In this document: positions 16,930 through 25,852 of the stretch, piece after piece
Position numbering within the stretch: the first letter of the stretch is position 1
How the letters are laid out: each line of letters begins with the position of its first letter
The notes under the pieces: generated by a model
The model's database searches: none
What the model saw: the letters and a program-made list of their open reading frames with translations, nothing else
What the model was told of the DNA's origin: nothing
Assembly: GCA_039588215.1 (NCBI GenBank)
Contig: JBDHAD010000011.1
Location: 7,463 to 71,462 of the forward strand
Length of the DNA: 64,000 nt
Source: JBDHAC01 sp039588215
GTDB lineage: Bacteria; Gemmatimonadota; Gemmatimonadetes; Palauibacterales; Palauibacteraceae
Reading direction: 5' to 3'
Position numbers and translations under genes: made by a program

Positions 16930-17048
16930 GCGGTCACCCCTCCCCAAGATTGAACGGCCAATTCGTCGAGCCCTTTCCGGGCCTTCGGTGTCCGATCAAA
17001 CAGCCGCCGCCCGCGCCCCACTCGGTCGCGTGGCGGACCAATGGTCCC

Positions 17049-17420
17049 TTATCGCCCCCAGGGGTAGCTGTGTTCGAACGCTTCCTCGAACGTGAACAGG
17101 TCCTCGAAATCCTCACGACTGTCGTGCGGTTGTTTGATCAACACACCGCAGTCGACGAGGGCGAAGACGATCTCTCCCATGTCCGCCGTGGAGTGAACGC
17201 CCCAATGCTCCAGTACGGTTCGCGCCATGGGACCGAACCGCTCCAGGGCCAGACTGCGAACGGCGTCCGCGACTTCCGGGCCGGAGATGTGTCGAGGGAC
17301 ATCCAGTTGAGCCAGACGACCATGAAGCGCGGTCAGGACGAAGAGGTAGGCCGACTCGGCATACCTCGGATTCCGTCGCTGTAACTGCGCCAACACGCTC
17401 TCCATAACCGTCTCGCTCAT
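17049..17420 (-). CDS. Minf_1886-family conserved protein
   Basis: The 123-residue protein matches my memory of a conserved uncharacterised family known from Verrucomicrobia, Planctomycetes and relatives. The pattern is NPRYAESAYLFVLTAL, then the ISGPEVADAVR helix, then FGPMARTVLEHWGV, then GEIVFALVDCGVL, and an acidic end SREDFEDLFTFEEAFE. Function is not known. The ATG at 17420 gives the usual length before NPRY; an ATG at 17489 would add 23 residues and is possible given the promoter mapped upstream. It is first in a minus-strand run leading to nnr. Confidence 0.7.
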   Translation of the reverse strand: MSETVMESVLAQLQRRNPRYAESAYLFVLTALHGRLAQLDVPRHISGPEVADAVRSLALERFGPMARTVLEHWGVHSTADMGEIVFALVDCGVLIKQPHDSREDFEDLFTFEEAFEHSYPWGR

Positions 17421-17522
17421 CCCCACGCCGTTCTTCCGCCCGAACAACCGTCGCGTTTCATCCACACAGTCCGCGACCCCAGGCACCATCGCGGAGGCAC
17501 CGACTCGCCTCGCCGGCGCGAA

Positions 17523-17552
17523 TAATTAGATGCCACAAGAACTTGGCGTCAA
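17523..17552 (-). promoter_or_regulatory. Probable promoter upstream of the Minf_1886-type gene
   Basis: On the minus strand TTGACG (17547-17552), an 18-base spacer, then TAATTA (17523-17528). It is among the best -35/-10 pairs I found in the window. It sits in the gap after glyA and would start a transcript covering the small zinc ribbon, nnr, thiL and plsC genes. Confidence 0.5.
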
Positions 17553-17671
17553 GTAGACTATGGCCCGGGTCGCAATTCCCGTTCCCGAACACTCTCTCCG
17601 TACGCCGACGACATTCGTGTCGATCGGGGTCGTTTGGAGGCGTCTCGCTCGACCTGGATCGGGTGAGGGGC

Positions 17672-19006
17672 TCAAACGGCCGGCGCCTCTTCGGGCTGGG
17701 ATTCAGCGCGCGCATCCGGCGCCCACCCGGCCTCGTATCCCTGATCGAAATCGGGATACAGAGGGAACGCGTCGCAGAGCTCGCGGACTTCCGCGCCCAC
17801 TTCGCGCAACACGCTCTCGTTCCCCTCTGAAGATAGGGCTCGGTGCATCAGCCTCCCGATTGCCCGCAACTGATCCGGACCCATCCCACGTGTGGTGACG
17901 GCCGAAGTGCCGATTCGAATGCCCGAGGCCACGAACGGCGAGCGGGTCTCGAACGGAACCGTGTTCTTGTTCACCGTGATCTCGGCGCGCCCGAGGAGCT
18001 CTTCCGCTTCCTTGCCGGTGAGCGCCGTCGTTCGCAGGTCCACCAGCAGCAGATGGGTGTCCGTGCCCCCACCCACGAGATCGTACCCCGCGGCGAGGAG
18101 CTCATCGGCCAGCGCACGAGCGTTATCGACGACCTGACGCGCGTAGTCGCGGAAGCCTTCAGTCATGGCCTCGCCCAACGCTACAGCCTTGGCCGCGATG
18201 ATGTGCATGAGCGGCCCGCCCTGCATCCCCGGAAATACCGACTTGTCGATCGCTTTGGCGTGCTCCTCCCGACACAGGATCAGTCCCCCACGGGGCCCTC
18301 GTAGCGTCTTGTGGGTCGTGGTGGTGACGACCGCGGAGTACGGCACCGGGGATGGGTGGATGCCGGCCGCGATGAGCCCGGCGATGTGGGCCATGTCGAC
18401 CATTAAGTGGGCGCCGCACGCATCGGCGATCTCCGCGAACTTCGCGAAGTCGAGAGCGCGCGGATAGGCACTCGCGCCTGCGACGATCATCGCCGGGTGC
18501 TCGCTACGGGCCAAGTGGGCGAGCGCATCCAGATCGACCGTCCGGTCGGACTCGCGTACTCCGTATGGCACGACCCGGTAAAGCTGACCGCTGAAGTTCA
18601 CTGGCGACCCGTGCGTAAGGTGACCTCCGTGCGACAGGTCCATTCCCAGGATCGTGTCTCCGGGCTCGAGTAGCGCGAAGTAGGCCGCCATGTTCGCCTG
18701 CGAACCGGCGTGTGGCTGGACGTTCGCGTGATCCGCCTCGAATAACTCACAGGCACGGCGCCTGGCCAGCTCTTCTACTTCGTCTACGTGCTCGCACCCG
18801 CCGTAGTACCGCTTCCCTGGGTAGCCCTCCGCGTACTTGTTGGTCATCACGCAGCTGGCCGCCTCGAGGACCGAACGCGAGACGAAATTCTCGCTGGCGA
18901 TCAACTCCAGTCCGCCGCGTTGCCGGCGAAGCTCACGTTGAATGGCCCCCGCCACCTCCGGATCGGTGCGCTCGAGCGTGAGTGTCGAGAATGTCGAGTT
19001 GTTCAT
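17672..19006 (-). CDS. glyA: Serine hydroxymethyltransferase
   Basis: PLP enzyme converting serine plus tetrahydrofolate to glycine plus 5,10-methylene-THF. The 444-residue protein has ELIASENFVS, YAEGYPGKRYYGGCE, QPHAGSQANM, the PLP lysine in TTHKTLRGPRGG at about residue 240, and a C-terminal region typical of the family. The last residues (PDARAESQPEEAPAV) are a divergent acidic tail. The ATG at 19006 follows leucine dehydrogenase by 49 bases. It may share that transcript. No glycine riboswitch structure is apparent in the short gap. Confidence 0.97.
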   Translation of the reverse strand: MNNSTFSTLTLERTDPEVAGAIQRELRRQRGGLELIASENFVSRSVLEAASCVMTNKYAEGYPGKRYYGGCEHVDEVEELARRRACELFEADHANVQPHAGSQANMAAYFALLEPGDTILGMDLSHGGHLTHGSPVNFSGQLYRVVPYGVRESDRTVDLDALAHLARSEHPAMIVAGASAYPRALDFAKFAEIADACGAHLMVDMAHIAGLIAAGIHPSPVPYSAVVTTTTHKTLRGPRGGLILCREEHAKAIDKSVFPGMQGGPLMHIIAAKAVALGEAMTEGFRDYARQVVDNARALADELLAAGYDLVGGGTDTHLLLVDLRTTALTGKEAEELLGRAEITVNKNTVPFETRSPFVASGIRIGTSAVTTRGMGPDQLRAIGRLMHRALSSEGNESVLREVGAEVRELCDAFPLYPDFDQGYEAGWAPDARAESQPEEAPAV

Positions 19007-19055
19007 GTTGTCTCGCGTCCCGGTTGCGCAGTCGGGTTCGATTTCGCGGTGCCGT

Positions 19056-20171
19056 TCAGAACTGTGAGCGGTGCAGCTGCGCGACCCTCAGCAGGCGCCG
19101 TTCCGCGAGCCGATCCGCCGCTTCGGCGCTCGTCACGCCCTCCGACTCCGCCAACTCGAAGATGGCAAGCAGGACGTTGTGGATCTCGCCGGCCTTGCGC
19201 TTGGAACGTTCGAGGGTCCACCCGGCCAATTCCGAATACACGTTGATCAAGCCTCCCGCATTGATCACGTAGTCCGGGGCGTACAGAATGCCGCGCTCCT
19301 GGAGCACGTTGTCGTGCTCGGCCCGCTCTAACTGGTTGTTGGCGGCTCCAGCCACGATCTGTACGCGTAGGAGCGGTATGGTGCCGTCGTTGAGCACGGC
19401 GCCCAACGCGCATGGGGCGAACACGTCCGCCTCCACAGCATAGATCTCCGCCGGGTCGACGACCTCGGCACCGAGCTCATCTGCCGCGCGCGCCGATCTT
19501 GTCTCGTCTATGTCGCTCACGAACAGCTTGGCACCTTCCTCCGACAGGTAGCGGCACAGGTGATACCCGACGTGGCCGGCTCCCTGAACCGCGATCGCCC
19601 GATGTCCGAGGTCCTCCGTACCGAACTTCTTCAAAGCGCACGCCTTTATGCCCCGATACGTACCGTAGGCGGTGACCGGCGATGGATCTCCGGACCGGCC
19701 CTGCATACCCACAACCCATTCCGTCTCCATGTGGACGAAATCCATGTCCTCGACGGACGTCCCCACATCCTCGGCGGTGATGTAGCGACCTCCGAGGCTG
19801 TCCACGGCGCGACCGTGCGCGCGCATGACCATCTCGCGGTCTCGCGTCTTGTTGTCACCGATGATCACCGCTTTGCCGCCCCCCAGGTTCAATCCGGCGA
19901 GGGCGGCCTTGTACGTCATTCCCCGGGACAAGCGGAGCACATCGATCAGTGCATCTTGATCGGTCGTGTAGTCCCAGAAGCGGGTTCCTCCCAGTGCCGG
20001 CCCCAGCGTAGTGTCGTGCAGAGCGATGATCCCGCGGTACCCGCACGAGGGCTCATGGCTGAAAAGCACCTGCTCGTGGTTGTAGCGGGACAAGAGCTCG
20101 AAGATCTCCGACGGGGATGCGCTCGCCTCTTCAGCGAGCGCGTCGATAACCTCCATATCCGTCTGTATCAA
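19056..20171 (-). CDS. Leucine dehydrogenase (Glu/Leu/Phe/Val dehydrogenase family)
   Basis: Oxidative deamination of branched-chain amino acids with NAD, giving the keto acids that feed acyl-CoA oxidation. The 371-residue protein has the dinucleotide-independent motif LGGTRFWDY, the catalytic lysine context LNLGGGKAVIIGD, TAEDVGTSVEDMD, and the NAD-binding GAGHVGYHL at about residue 190. Length and motifs fit leucine dehydrogenase rather than hexameric glutamate dehydrogenase, but phenylalanine or valine as substrate cannot be excluded. The TTG start at 20171 overlaps the previous stop (TTGA) and has a GAGGA ribosome-binding site at proper distance; an ATG five codons later lacks one. Confidence 0.88.
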   Translation of the reverse strand: MIQTDMEVIDALAEEASASPSEIFELLSRYNHEQVLFSHEPSCGYRGIIALHDTTLGPALGGTRFWDYTTDQDALIDVLRLSRGMTYKAALAGLNLGGGKAVIIGDNKTRDREMVMRAHGRAVDSLGGRYITAEDVGTSVEDMDFVHMETEWVVGMQGRSGDPSPVTAYGTYRGIKACALKKFGTEDLGHRAIAVQGAGHVGYHLCRYLSEEGAKLFVSDIDETRSARAADELGAEVVDPAEIYAVEADVFAPCALGAVLNDGTIPLLRVQIVAGAANNQLERAEHDNVLQERGILYAPDYVINAGGLINVYSELAGWTLERSKRKAGEIHNVLLAIFELAESEGVTSAEAADRLAERRLLRVAQLHRSQF

Positions 20172-21358
20172 GGTTCCTCGCCCCTTTCTCTGTATAGTTG
20201 CTGCGCGATGATCACGCGGTGGATCTCACTCACTCCCTCGTAAATCTCGGTCACTTTCGCGTCCCGGAACAGTCGTTCGACCGGGTACTCCCGAGCGTAA
20301 CCGTAGCCGCCCAAGATCTGGACCGCCTCCCGGGTCACGTACATGGCCATCTCACTTGCATACAGTTTCGCGCAGCTCGACAGGCGCCGGTGGCGTGGGT
20401 CCTCCACCATGCACGATCGACCTGCGCGCTCCAACAGAGCTCGGGCGGCCTCCAGACGTAGGGACATCTCGGCCAGCTTGAACTGTATCCCCTGGAATTC
20501 CTTGAGCGCGCTCCCAAACTGCTTCCGCTCAGCCGCATAGTCGAGCCCGTGCTCGAGCGCCGCGGCCGCGAGGCCGATGGCCTGCGCCGCGATTCCGAGC
20601 CGACCACCCTCGAGCGAGCCGAGGGCGTACCCGAGCCCCGTGCCGGGCTCTCCGATCAGGTGCTCGGCTCCCAGGCGAACGTCGTCCAGCGCGATCCCGA
20701 CCGTCTCTGAACCGCGCTGACCCATCTTGCGCTCCTTCTTGCCCGGATTGAACCCCGGAGTGCCCTGCGGAATCAAGAAGGCACCGATGCCGCGGCCGCC
20801 TCGCCGGTCAGTGGGCGCGTCCGTCCGCACGAACGTCAGCACGACGTCCGCGGACGCGCCGTTCGTCACCCACAGCTTGTTACCGTTCAGTACCCACGCG
20901 TCCCCCTCTCGTACCGCTTGCGCCCGGAGGCTGGCCGCGTCGGTTCCGGCATTGGCTTCCGAGAGCGAGAAGGCCCCCAGCATCTCGCCCCGAGCCATCG
21001 GACGCAGCCAGCGGTCTCGTTGCTCCTCGCTTCCGTGCCGCACGAGGATCGAAACCGGCAACGAGTTGTGGACGCTCACCGAGACCGCCACACCGGCATC
21101 TCCCCAGGCGAGCTCTTCGAGGACGTACAGATACGTGAGAAAATCCAATCCGAGCCCGTCGTACTCCTCGGGGACGAGCATGCCGAGGAACCCCAATTCT
21201 CCCAGCTCACGATGCACGTCCGCGTCGAATCGGTCCTCGTTCGCGTCGCGCTCCTCCGCCGTCGGCCGAAGCCGCTCCTCGGCAAAGTCGCGAGCCAGCT
21301 GGAGGATCTGGAGCTGCTCCTCCGCGAGACCCAACCCGGTGAAGCTGCGACGGCTCAT
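20168..21358 (-). CDS. Acyl-CoA dehydrogenase, short/branched-chain type
   Basis: FAD enzyme that introduces the 2,3 double bond into acyl-CoA and passes electrons to ETF. The 396-residue protein has the FAD-binding LSEANAGTDAASL and WVTNGASADV segments, FGSALKEFQGIQFKLAEM, and the C-terminal GGYGYAREYPVERLFRDAK with the catalytic Glu in YEGVSEIHR. This position of Glu is that of short-chain enzymes (butyryl- or isobutyryl-like). Substrate is an inference from the adjacent leucine dehydrogenase and thiolase. The ATG at 21358 overlaps the hydroxyacyl-CoA dehydrogenase stop (ATGA). Confidence 0.93.
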   Translation of the reverse strand: MSRRSFTGLGLAEEQLQILQLARDFAEERLRPTAEERDANEDRFDADVHRELGELGFLGMLVPEEYDGLGLDFLTYLYVLEELAWGDAGVAVSVSVHNSLPVSILVRHGSEEQRDRWLRPMARGEMLGAFSLSEANAGTDAASLRAQAVREGDAWVLNGNKLWVTNGASADVVLTFVRTDAPTDRRGGRGIGAFLIPQGTPGFNPGKKERKMGQRGSETVGIALDDVRLGAEHLIGEPGTGLGYALGSLEGGRLGIAAQAIGLAAAALEHGLDYAAERKQFGSALKEFQGIQFKLAEMSLRLEAARALLERAGRSCMVEDPRHRRLSSCAKLYASEMAMYVTREAVQILGGYGYAREYPVERLFRDAKVTEIYEGVSEIHRVIIAQQLYRERGEEP

Positions 21359-22224
21359 GCGTCCACGTAGCTGTGGAAGCCGCGCCCCGATTTCCGTCCG
21401 AGGCGGCCGGCGGCGACGTACTTACGGAGCAGAGGGCACGGGCGGTACTTGTCGTCTCCCAGGTCGCGGTGCAGCACCTCACAGATCGCGAGGCAGGTGT
21501 CCAGCCCGATCAGATCCGCCAGGGCGAGCGGGCCCATGGGGTGGTTCATCCCCAGCTTCATGACCGTGTCGATCGCCTCGGGCTCGGCGACACCTTCCAT
21601 CAGGCAATACACGGCCTCGTTGACCATCGGCATCAGGATCCGGTTCGACACGAAGCCCGGATAGTCGTTCACGAGGACCGGTGTCTTTCCGAGCCGCTCG
21701 CACAGTCCAACCGTCAGCTCTGCCGTCGAATCGCTCGTCTCGAGTCCCCGGATCACCTCGACCAGTTGCATCACGGGGACCGGGTTCATGAAGTGCATCC
21801 CGATTACCCGTTCGGGAGCCGCGGCGTGAGCCGCGATCTCCGTGATCGAGATGGAGCTGGTGTTGGACGCCAGGAGCGTCTCGTCGTCGACGAGCTCGCT
21901 CACCCTTTCGAAGAGCTCGAACTTCAGCTCCGGATGTTCGGTGGCGGCCTCGATCACGATCTGCGCCGGCCCGATCGACGCGAAGTCCGTCGACGTGCTG
22001 ACCCGGGCGAGGGTCTCCTTCGCCTCGGCTTCGCTCACGACCCCCTTCTTCAGCTGGCGCCCGAGGTTCTTTTCGATGGTGGCAGTCGCGCGGTCCAGCG
22101 CACCGCGATCTATGTCGACGAGCTGGACCTCCATATCCGCGAGCGCGAAGACATGCGCGATTCCGTTGCCCATGGTGCCCGCTCCGATAACGCCGATTCT
22201 GGCGACGGCGTCCGAGTCGATCAC
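21355..22224 (-). CDS. 3-hydroxybutyryl-CoA (3-hydroxyacyl-CoA) dehydrogenase
   Basis: NAD(P)-dependent oxidation of 3-hydroxyacyl-CoA to 3-ketoacyl-CoA. The 289-residue single-function protein has the Rossmann motif GVIGAGTMGNGIAH, the catalytic His in GMHFMNPVPVMQLVEVI, and the C-terminal domain with NHPMGPLALADLIGLD. It is the short form without a fused hydratase. The GTG at 22224 has an AGAGG ribosome-binding site seven bases upstream. A thiolase and an acyl-CoA dehydrogenase lie in the same run, but an enoyl-CoA hydratase is absent from the window. Confidence 0.94.
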   Translation of the reverse strand: MIDSDAVARIGVIGAGTMGNGIAHVFALADMEVQLVDIDRGALDRATATIEKNLGRQLKKGVVSEAEAKETLARVSTSTDFASIGPAQIVIEAATEHPELKFELFERVSELVDDETLLASNTSSISITEIAAHAAAPERVIGMHFMNPVPVMQLVEVIRGLETSDSTAELTVGLCERLGKTPVLVNDYPGFVSNRILMPMVNEAVYCLMEGVAEPEAIDTVMKLGMNHPMGPLALADLIGLDTCLAICEVLHRDLGDDKYRPCPLLRKYVAAGRLGRKSGRGFHSYVDA

Positions 22225-22234
22225 AATGCACCTC

Positions 22235-23125
22235 TCATGACTGGGGTCGGTTCAACCAGCCGGTGGTATCCAAAGTCCTCGTCAGTCGTTTCGTTCGCCA
22301 CAGCCACCATATCCCGGCCGTCGCGGCGAACGTAACCAGCAATCCTCCCTCGGGTCCGAAGTGTCCGCCCGTCCACAGCACCGGGCCCGCGAGCTCCGGG
22401 TCGTAGCTCGGGATGCCCATGTCGAGCCCGCTGACCGACAGGTCGGCGAAACCCATAGTGAGGTTCCAACCGAAGTGGACCCCGGTCGCGTACCACAGGC
22501 TGAGCGTTCGCCAATAGGCGAGCCCCAGCAGCACGCCTGCCAGGCCGATGTTGAGGATCGGAAGCAAGGCCGCGTTCGGATTGGCGAGGTGCAAGGCCGC
22601 GAACACGGGCGCGGTCACTGCGATCGCGGCGCCCCCCCCGTATCGACTTGCCAGTAATCGAAACGCGTATCCACGGAACAGCAGTTCCTCCGTCAACGCC
22701 GCCGCAGCCAGCACTACCGCCAAGCCGGCCCAGGCAGCAACAGGCAAGCTGCCATCCGCCGGCACCCACCGGAGCCACCCCAACAGGACGAATGACAGGA
22801 GTACGCCGCCGATCAGGCATACGCCCACCGCGGTGCCACCGACGAACTGTCTGGCCCCGATGGTAGCGAGCGGAAGACCCAGCGCTCGAAGCGGATATCC
22901 CTCGAAACGGCGCATGGCCACCCAGCTCGCCACGAGGGCTGCCAGGAGCATCGGTGTCACGCTCCACCACGAAAGGGCGGGTGTCAGTGGAGCGCCGAGA
23001 AGAACCGCCAGTTGAGTAAGGGCGAGCGCAAGTAGCAGGAAGAGGAAGACGAAGATCGTGGCCCGCCACCCCCACCCCAGTCTCGGAGCGGGCGTCCCCT
23101 CGACGCTCCGCCCCGCCTCGCTCAT
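22235..23125 (-). CDS. CPBP-family intramembrane glutamic endopeptidase
   Basis: The 296-residue polytopic membrane protein belongs to the CAAX/ABI family. Motif 1, TEELLFRGYAFR, carries the paired Glu and the Arg; motif 2 is VFAALHL with the His; and motif 3 is GVHFGWNLT with His and Asn. About seven to eight hydrophobic helices are visible. Family members are prenyl-protein-type or immunity-type proteases; no target can be inferred. The ATG at 23125 overlaps the BioY stop, and the stop is 10 bases before the hydroxyacyl-CoA dehydrogenase, so it is translated inside the acyl-CoA gene run. A run of eight C at 22632-22639 lies within the intact reading frame. Confidence 0.88.
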   Translation of the reverse strand: MSEAGRSVEGTPAPRLGWGWRATIFVFLFLLLALALTQLAVLLGAPLTPALSWWSVTPMLLAALVASWVAMRRFEGYPLRALGLPLATIGARQFVGGTAVGVCLIGGVLLSFVLLGWLRWVPADGSLPVAAWAGLAVVLAAAALTEELLFRGYAFRLLASRYGGGAAIAVTAPVFAALHLANPNAALLPILNIGLAGVLLGLAYWRTLSLWYATGVHFGWNLTMGFADLSVSGLDMGIPSYDPELAGPVLWTGGHFGPEGGLLVTFAATAGIWWLWRTKRLTRTLDTTGWLNRPQS

Positions 23126-23709
23126 CCAAGCAGCCGCGTGCTCCAGTTTCTTAAACGGGATCCGATGAGCAGGACGAGCGCGATCTTGAGCACGTCGCCT
23201 GCGAGGAAAGGTTCAAAGGCCGTCAGCGCCGCATCACGACCCAGCGTGATGGCGATCCAGCTGGCACCGCCCACGTGGACCACCAGCACGGCGATGGCAC
23301 ACCCGAGCATCATCCAAGCGATCCCAGAGAACCGCGACGCGAAGAACCCCGCCGCTGCCGCGGCCAAGGGGAACGCGATCAGGTATCCTCCGGTGGGCCC
23401 GAGCAGGTACACCGGGCCACCCCCCGCGACGAACACCGGCAAGCCCGCGAGACCGACCGCCAGATACAGGACCTGACTCCCGGCACCGAGACGTGGGCCA
23501 AGGATGACTCCCGACAGCATCACGGCCACGATCTGCAGCGTGAACGGCACGCTCGTACCCGGGAGCGGCACGGCGATGCGAGCCGCGACGGCGGTCAACG
23601 CCACGCACGCGGCCACAGCCAGCGCTCGCCGTTCCGTTCGCGAGAGCCGCGCCACACGCGCGGCCTCGTACGAGGGGGACTCCCCGGAATCGATCTTCAT
23701 ATTGCTCAC
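23122..23709 (-). CDS. bioY: Biotin transporter substrate-specificity component BioY
   Basis: S-component of an ECF biotin importer, or a stand-alone biotin transporter. The protein of about 195 residues has the family features VPLPGTSVPFTLQ, GPRLGAGSQVLYLAVGLAG, FVAGGGPVYLLGPTGGYL and GDVLK near the end, with six membrane helices. No EcfA or EcfT gene is adjacent. GTG at 23709 overlaps the thiolase stop (GTGA); the ATG at 23700 is almost as plausible. Co-transcription with acyl-CoA genes is suggestive because biotin is needed by acyl-CoA carboxylases, but that link is inference. Confidence 0.9.
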   Translation of the reverse strand: MSNMKIDSGESPSYEAARVARLSRTERRALAVAACVALTAVAARIAVPLPGTSVPFTLQIVAVMLSGVILGPRLGAGSQVLYLAVGLAGLPVFVAGGGPVYLLGPTGGYLIAFPLAAAAAGFFASRFSGIAWMMLGCAIAVLVVHVGGASWIAITLGRDAALTAFEPFLAGDVLKIALVLLIGSRLRNWSTRLLG

Positions 23710-24917
23710 ACTCGTTCTACGCTCATGGCCACCGCGTTGCCTCCACCGAGACACAGCGTGGCCAGTCCCTTCTCGACACCTCGATCGTGCATTGCGTACA
23801 GCAGCGTGGTCAGGATTCGAGCGCCTGAGGCGCCGATCGGGTGGCCAAGCGCGATCGCTCCGCCCCGCACGTTGATCCGCTCGGGCTCGACGCCCAGCTC
23901 TCGCGCGTCGGCCAGGGCCTGAACCGCAAAGGCCTCGTTCATCTCGAACAGCCCGTAGTCGCCCACCGTTGTGCCTTCCTTCTCCATGAGCTTCCGAACG
24001 GCGACGACGGGGGCGAAAAAGAGATCGCGCGGTGCTGTGGCGCCGACGGAATATGCCGAGATTCGCGCGAGAATGTCCAGCCCATGAGCGGCCGCAAAGG
24101 CCTCCGACGTGACCACCGTCGCGGCGGCGCCGTCATTGAGGCCCGGTGCGTTGCCGGCCGTTACGGACGGCTCGGTCACTTCCGGTGGAGCATCCGACGC
24201 GAACGCGGGTCGTAGACGTCCGAGCGCCTCCAGGGTCGTGTCGCGCCGTGGCGGCTCATCCACCTCGATGACCTCGGAGCCCTTCCGCGTTCGGATCTCG
24301 ACAGGCACGATTTCGGCCGCGAACTCGCCCGCATCTATCGCTCCGATCGCCTTTTCGTGGCTCTCGAGCGCGAATTGATCCTGCTCCTCGCGCCCGATCC
24401 CGGCGACTTTGGCCGTGTACTCGGCGTGGCCGCCCATGTGGCACTCGCCAAACGAGCACCAGAGCCCGTCATGGATGAGGCCGTCGACAATCTGACGGTC
24501 TCCGAACTTCACGCCGCCGCGGTATCCGCGCAGCAGATACGGCACGTTCGACATCGACTCCATCCCACCCGCGACCACGACTTGGCTGTCGCCGGCGCGG
24601 ATGGCCTGCGCCCCGAGCATGACGGCTTTCAGGCCGGAGCCACACACTTTGTTGATGGTGAGCGCCGGCACCGTCTCGGGTACGCCGCCCTGGATCGCGG
24701 CCTGGCGGGCCGGTGCCTGGCCTACACCCGCCTGCACCACGTTCCCCATGATCACGTCGTCGATATCGTCTCCCATCACTCCGGCCCGTTCGATGGCCGC
24801 GGAGATCGCGCGGGCCCCGAGCTCGGGAGCGGACAGGGATGCGAGGCCGCCCAAGAAGCGACCGGTGGGCAGCCTGGCCGCCGCCACGATCACGGGTGTG
24901 CGCTCTTTGTCGCTCAT
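23706..24917 (-). CDS. Acetyl-CoA acetyltransferase (thiolase)
   Basis: Condenses or cleaves acetoacetyl-CoA. The 403-residue protein has the nucleophilic cysteine in TINKVCGSGLKAVML at about residue 91, GGMESMSN, the Asn and His motifs NEAFAVQAL and GGAIALGHPIGASGAR, and the second catalytic Cys in TLCLGGGNA. The biosynthetic short-chain type (acetoacetyl-CoA) is favoured, but broad beta-ketothiolase activity is possible. The ATG at 24917 is preceded by GAGGGGAG. It begins the acyl-CoA part of the operon and overlaps bioY. Confidence 0.94.
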   Translation of the reverse strand: MSDKERTPVIVAAARLPTGRFLGGLASLSAPELGARAISAAIERAGVMGDDIDDVIMGNVVQAGVGQAPARQAAIQGGVPETVPALTINKVCGSGLKAVMLGAQAIRAGDSQVVVAGGMESMSNVPYLLRGYRGGVKFGDRQIVDGLIHDGLWCSFGECHMGGHAEYTAKVAGIGREEQDQFALESHEKAIGAIDAGEFAAEIVPVEIRTRKGSEVIEVDEPPRRDTTLEALGRLRPAFASDAPPEVTEPSVTAGNAPGLNDGAAATVVTSEAFAAAHGLDILARISAYSVGATAPRDLFFAPVVAVRKLMEKEGTTVGDYGLFEMNEAFAVQALADARELGVEPERINVRGGAIALGHPIGASGARILTTLLYAMHDRGVEKGLATLCLGGGNAVAMSVERV

Positions 24918-24970
24918 CTTTCGCTCCCCTCGTCTATATTCGATCTTGCTCCGGGATTTCCGGCTCCGGT

Positions 24971-25852
24971 CTATATACCCGCCAACCGCTGCTCTACGAT
25001 CTCGTCCAGCTGGCAGCCGACGCCGCCCTCGGCGGGCCTGGCGCGTGCAGTCGCCACCACGGGATCATGCTCGAAGACGAGTCGCCAACCCTCCTCGCCG
25101 GCTCGGGTCAGCACGCGTTCTTTCTCGGCGAGCGTGACCAGCGGCTCCAGGTCGTACGCCATGATCCACGGAAGGCGAACGTGTGCGGAGGTGGGCACGA
25201 GATCGGCAAGGTAACACACTGTCTCGTTCCCGAGATCCACCAGGACGCCCTGATGGTGCGCCGTGTGTCCCGGCATCCGGACCATACGCACCCCCGGCAC
25301 CACCTCCACGTCCTCATCGACGAAGTCCACTGCTCCGTGCTCGGCCAACGGGTCGAAGTTGGCGGAGAGGTACGACGCGCGAATCCGGCGATTGTCGGAA
25401 TGAGCCGCTTCCCACTCGCCAGCACGAATGAAGTAGCGCGCGTTCGGAAACGCGGGCACGATCTCTCCATCGTCTCGGCGAACGGTGTTTCCCCCCGCAT
25501 GGTCGAAATGCAGGTGGGTGCTCACGACCCACCCGATGTCGTTCGGGTCTACACCGAGCTCGTGGAGCGAGTCCTCCAATCGCGTTGGCGCGCCGTCGTT
25601 CTCGATGCCATAGATGTCCCGGAACTTGTCCTCGTCCTTGTTCCCGACCCCGGTATCGACGAGGATCCGGCCTTGGGGCGTATCGAGGAGAAGGCAACGC
25701 ATGGCCAGCGGGATCCGATTTCGCTCGTCGGGCGCGATGCGACGGCTCCACAGCGGCTTTGGAACGACGCCGAACATCGCTCCCCCGTCCAGACGGAGGT
25801 GACCCCCATCGACCGCGTAGACGCGGATGCCGCTCCCCTCTGCGATCAACAC
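24971..25852 (-). CDS. Metallo-beta-lactamase fold hydrolase
   Basis: The 293-residue protein has the HxHxDH motif THLHFDHAGG at about residue 110, MPGHTAHHQGV as the second metal site, LADLVPT with the bridging Asp, and a C-terminal FEHDPVV. The overall pattern resembles quorum-quenching lactonase and alkylsulfatase-like MBL proteins with substrates I cannot name. The GTG at 25852 overlaps the exonuclease stop by seven bases; a TTG one codon later also fits. A longer start would extend 34 residues into the upstream gene. It lies between the exonuclease and the thiolase. Confidence 0.85.
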   Translation of the reverse strand: MLIAEGSGIRVYAVDGGHLRLDGGAMFGVVPKPLWSRRIAPDERNRIPLAMRCLLLDTPQGRILVDTGVGNKDEDKFRDIYGIENDGAPTRLEDSLHELGVDPNDIGWVVSTHLHFDHAGGNTVRRDDGEIVPAFPNARYFIRAGEWEAAHSDNRRIRASYLSANFDPLAEHGAVDFVDEDVEVVPGVRMVRMPGHTAHHQGVLVDLGNETVCYLADLVPTSAHVRLPWIMAYDLEPLVTLAEKERVLTRAGEEGWRLVFEHDPVVATARARPAEGGVGCQLDEIVEQRLAGI

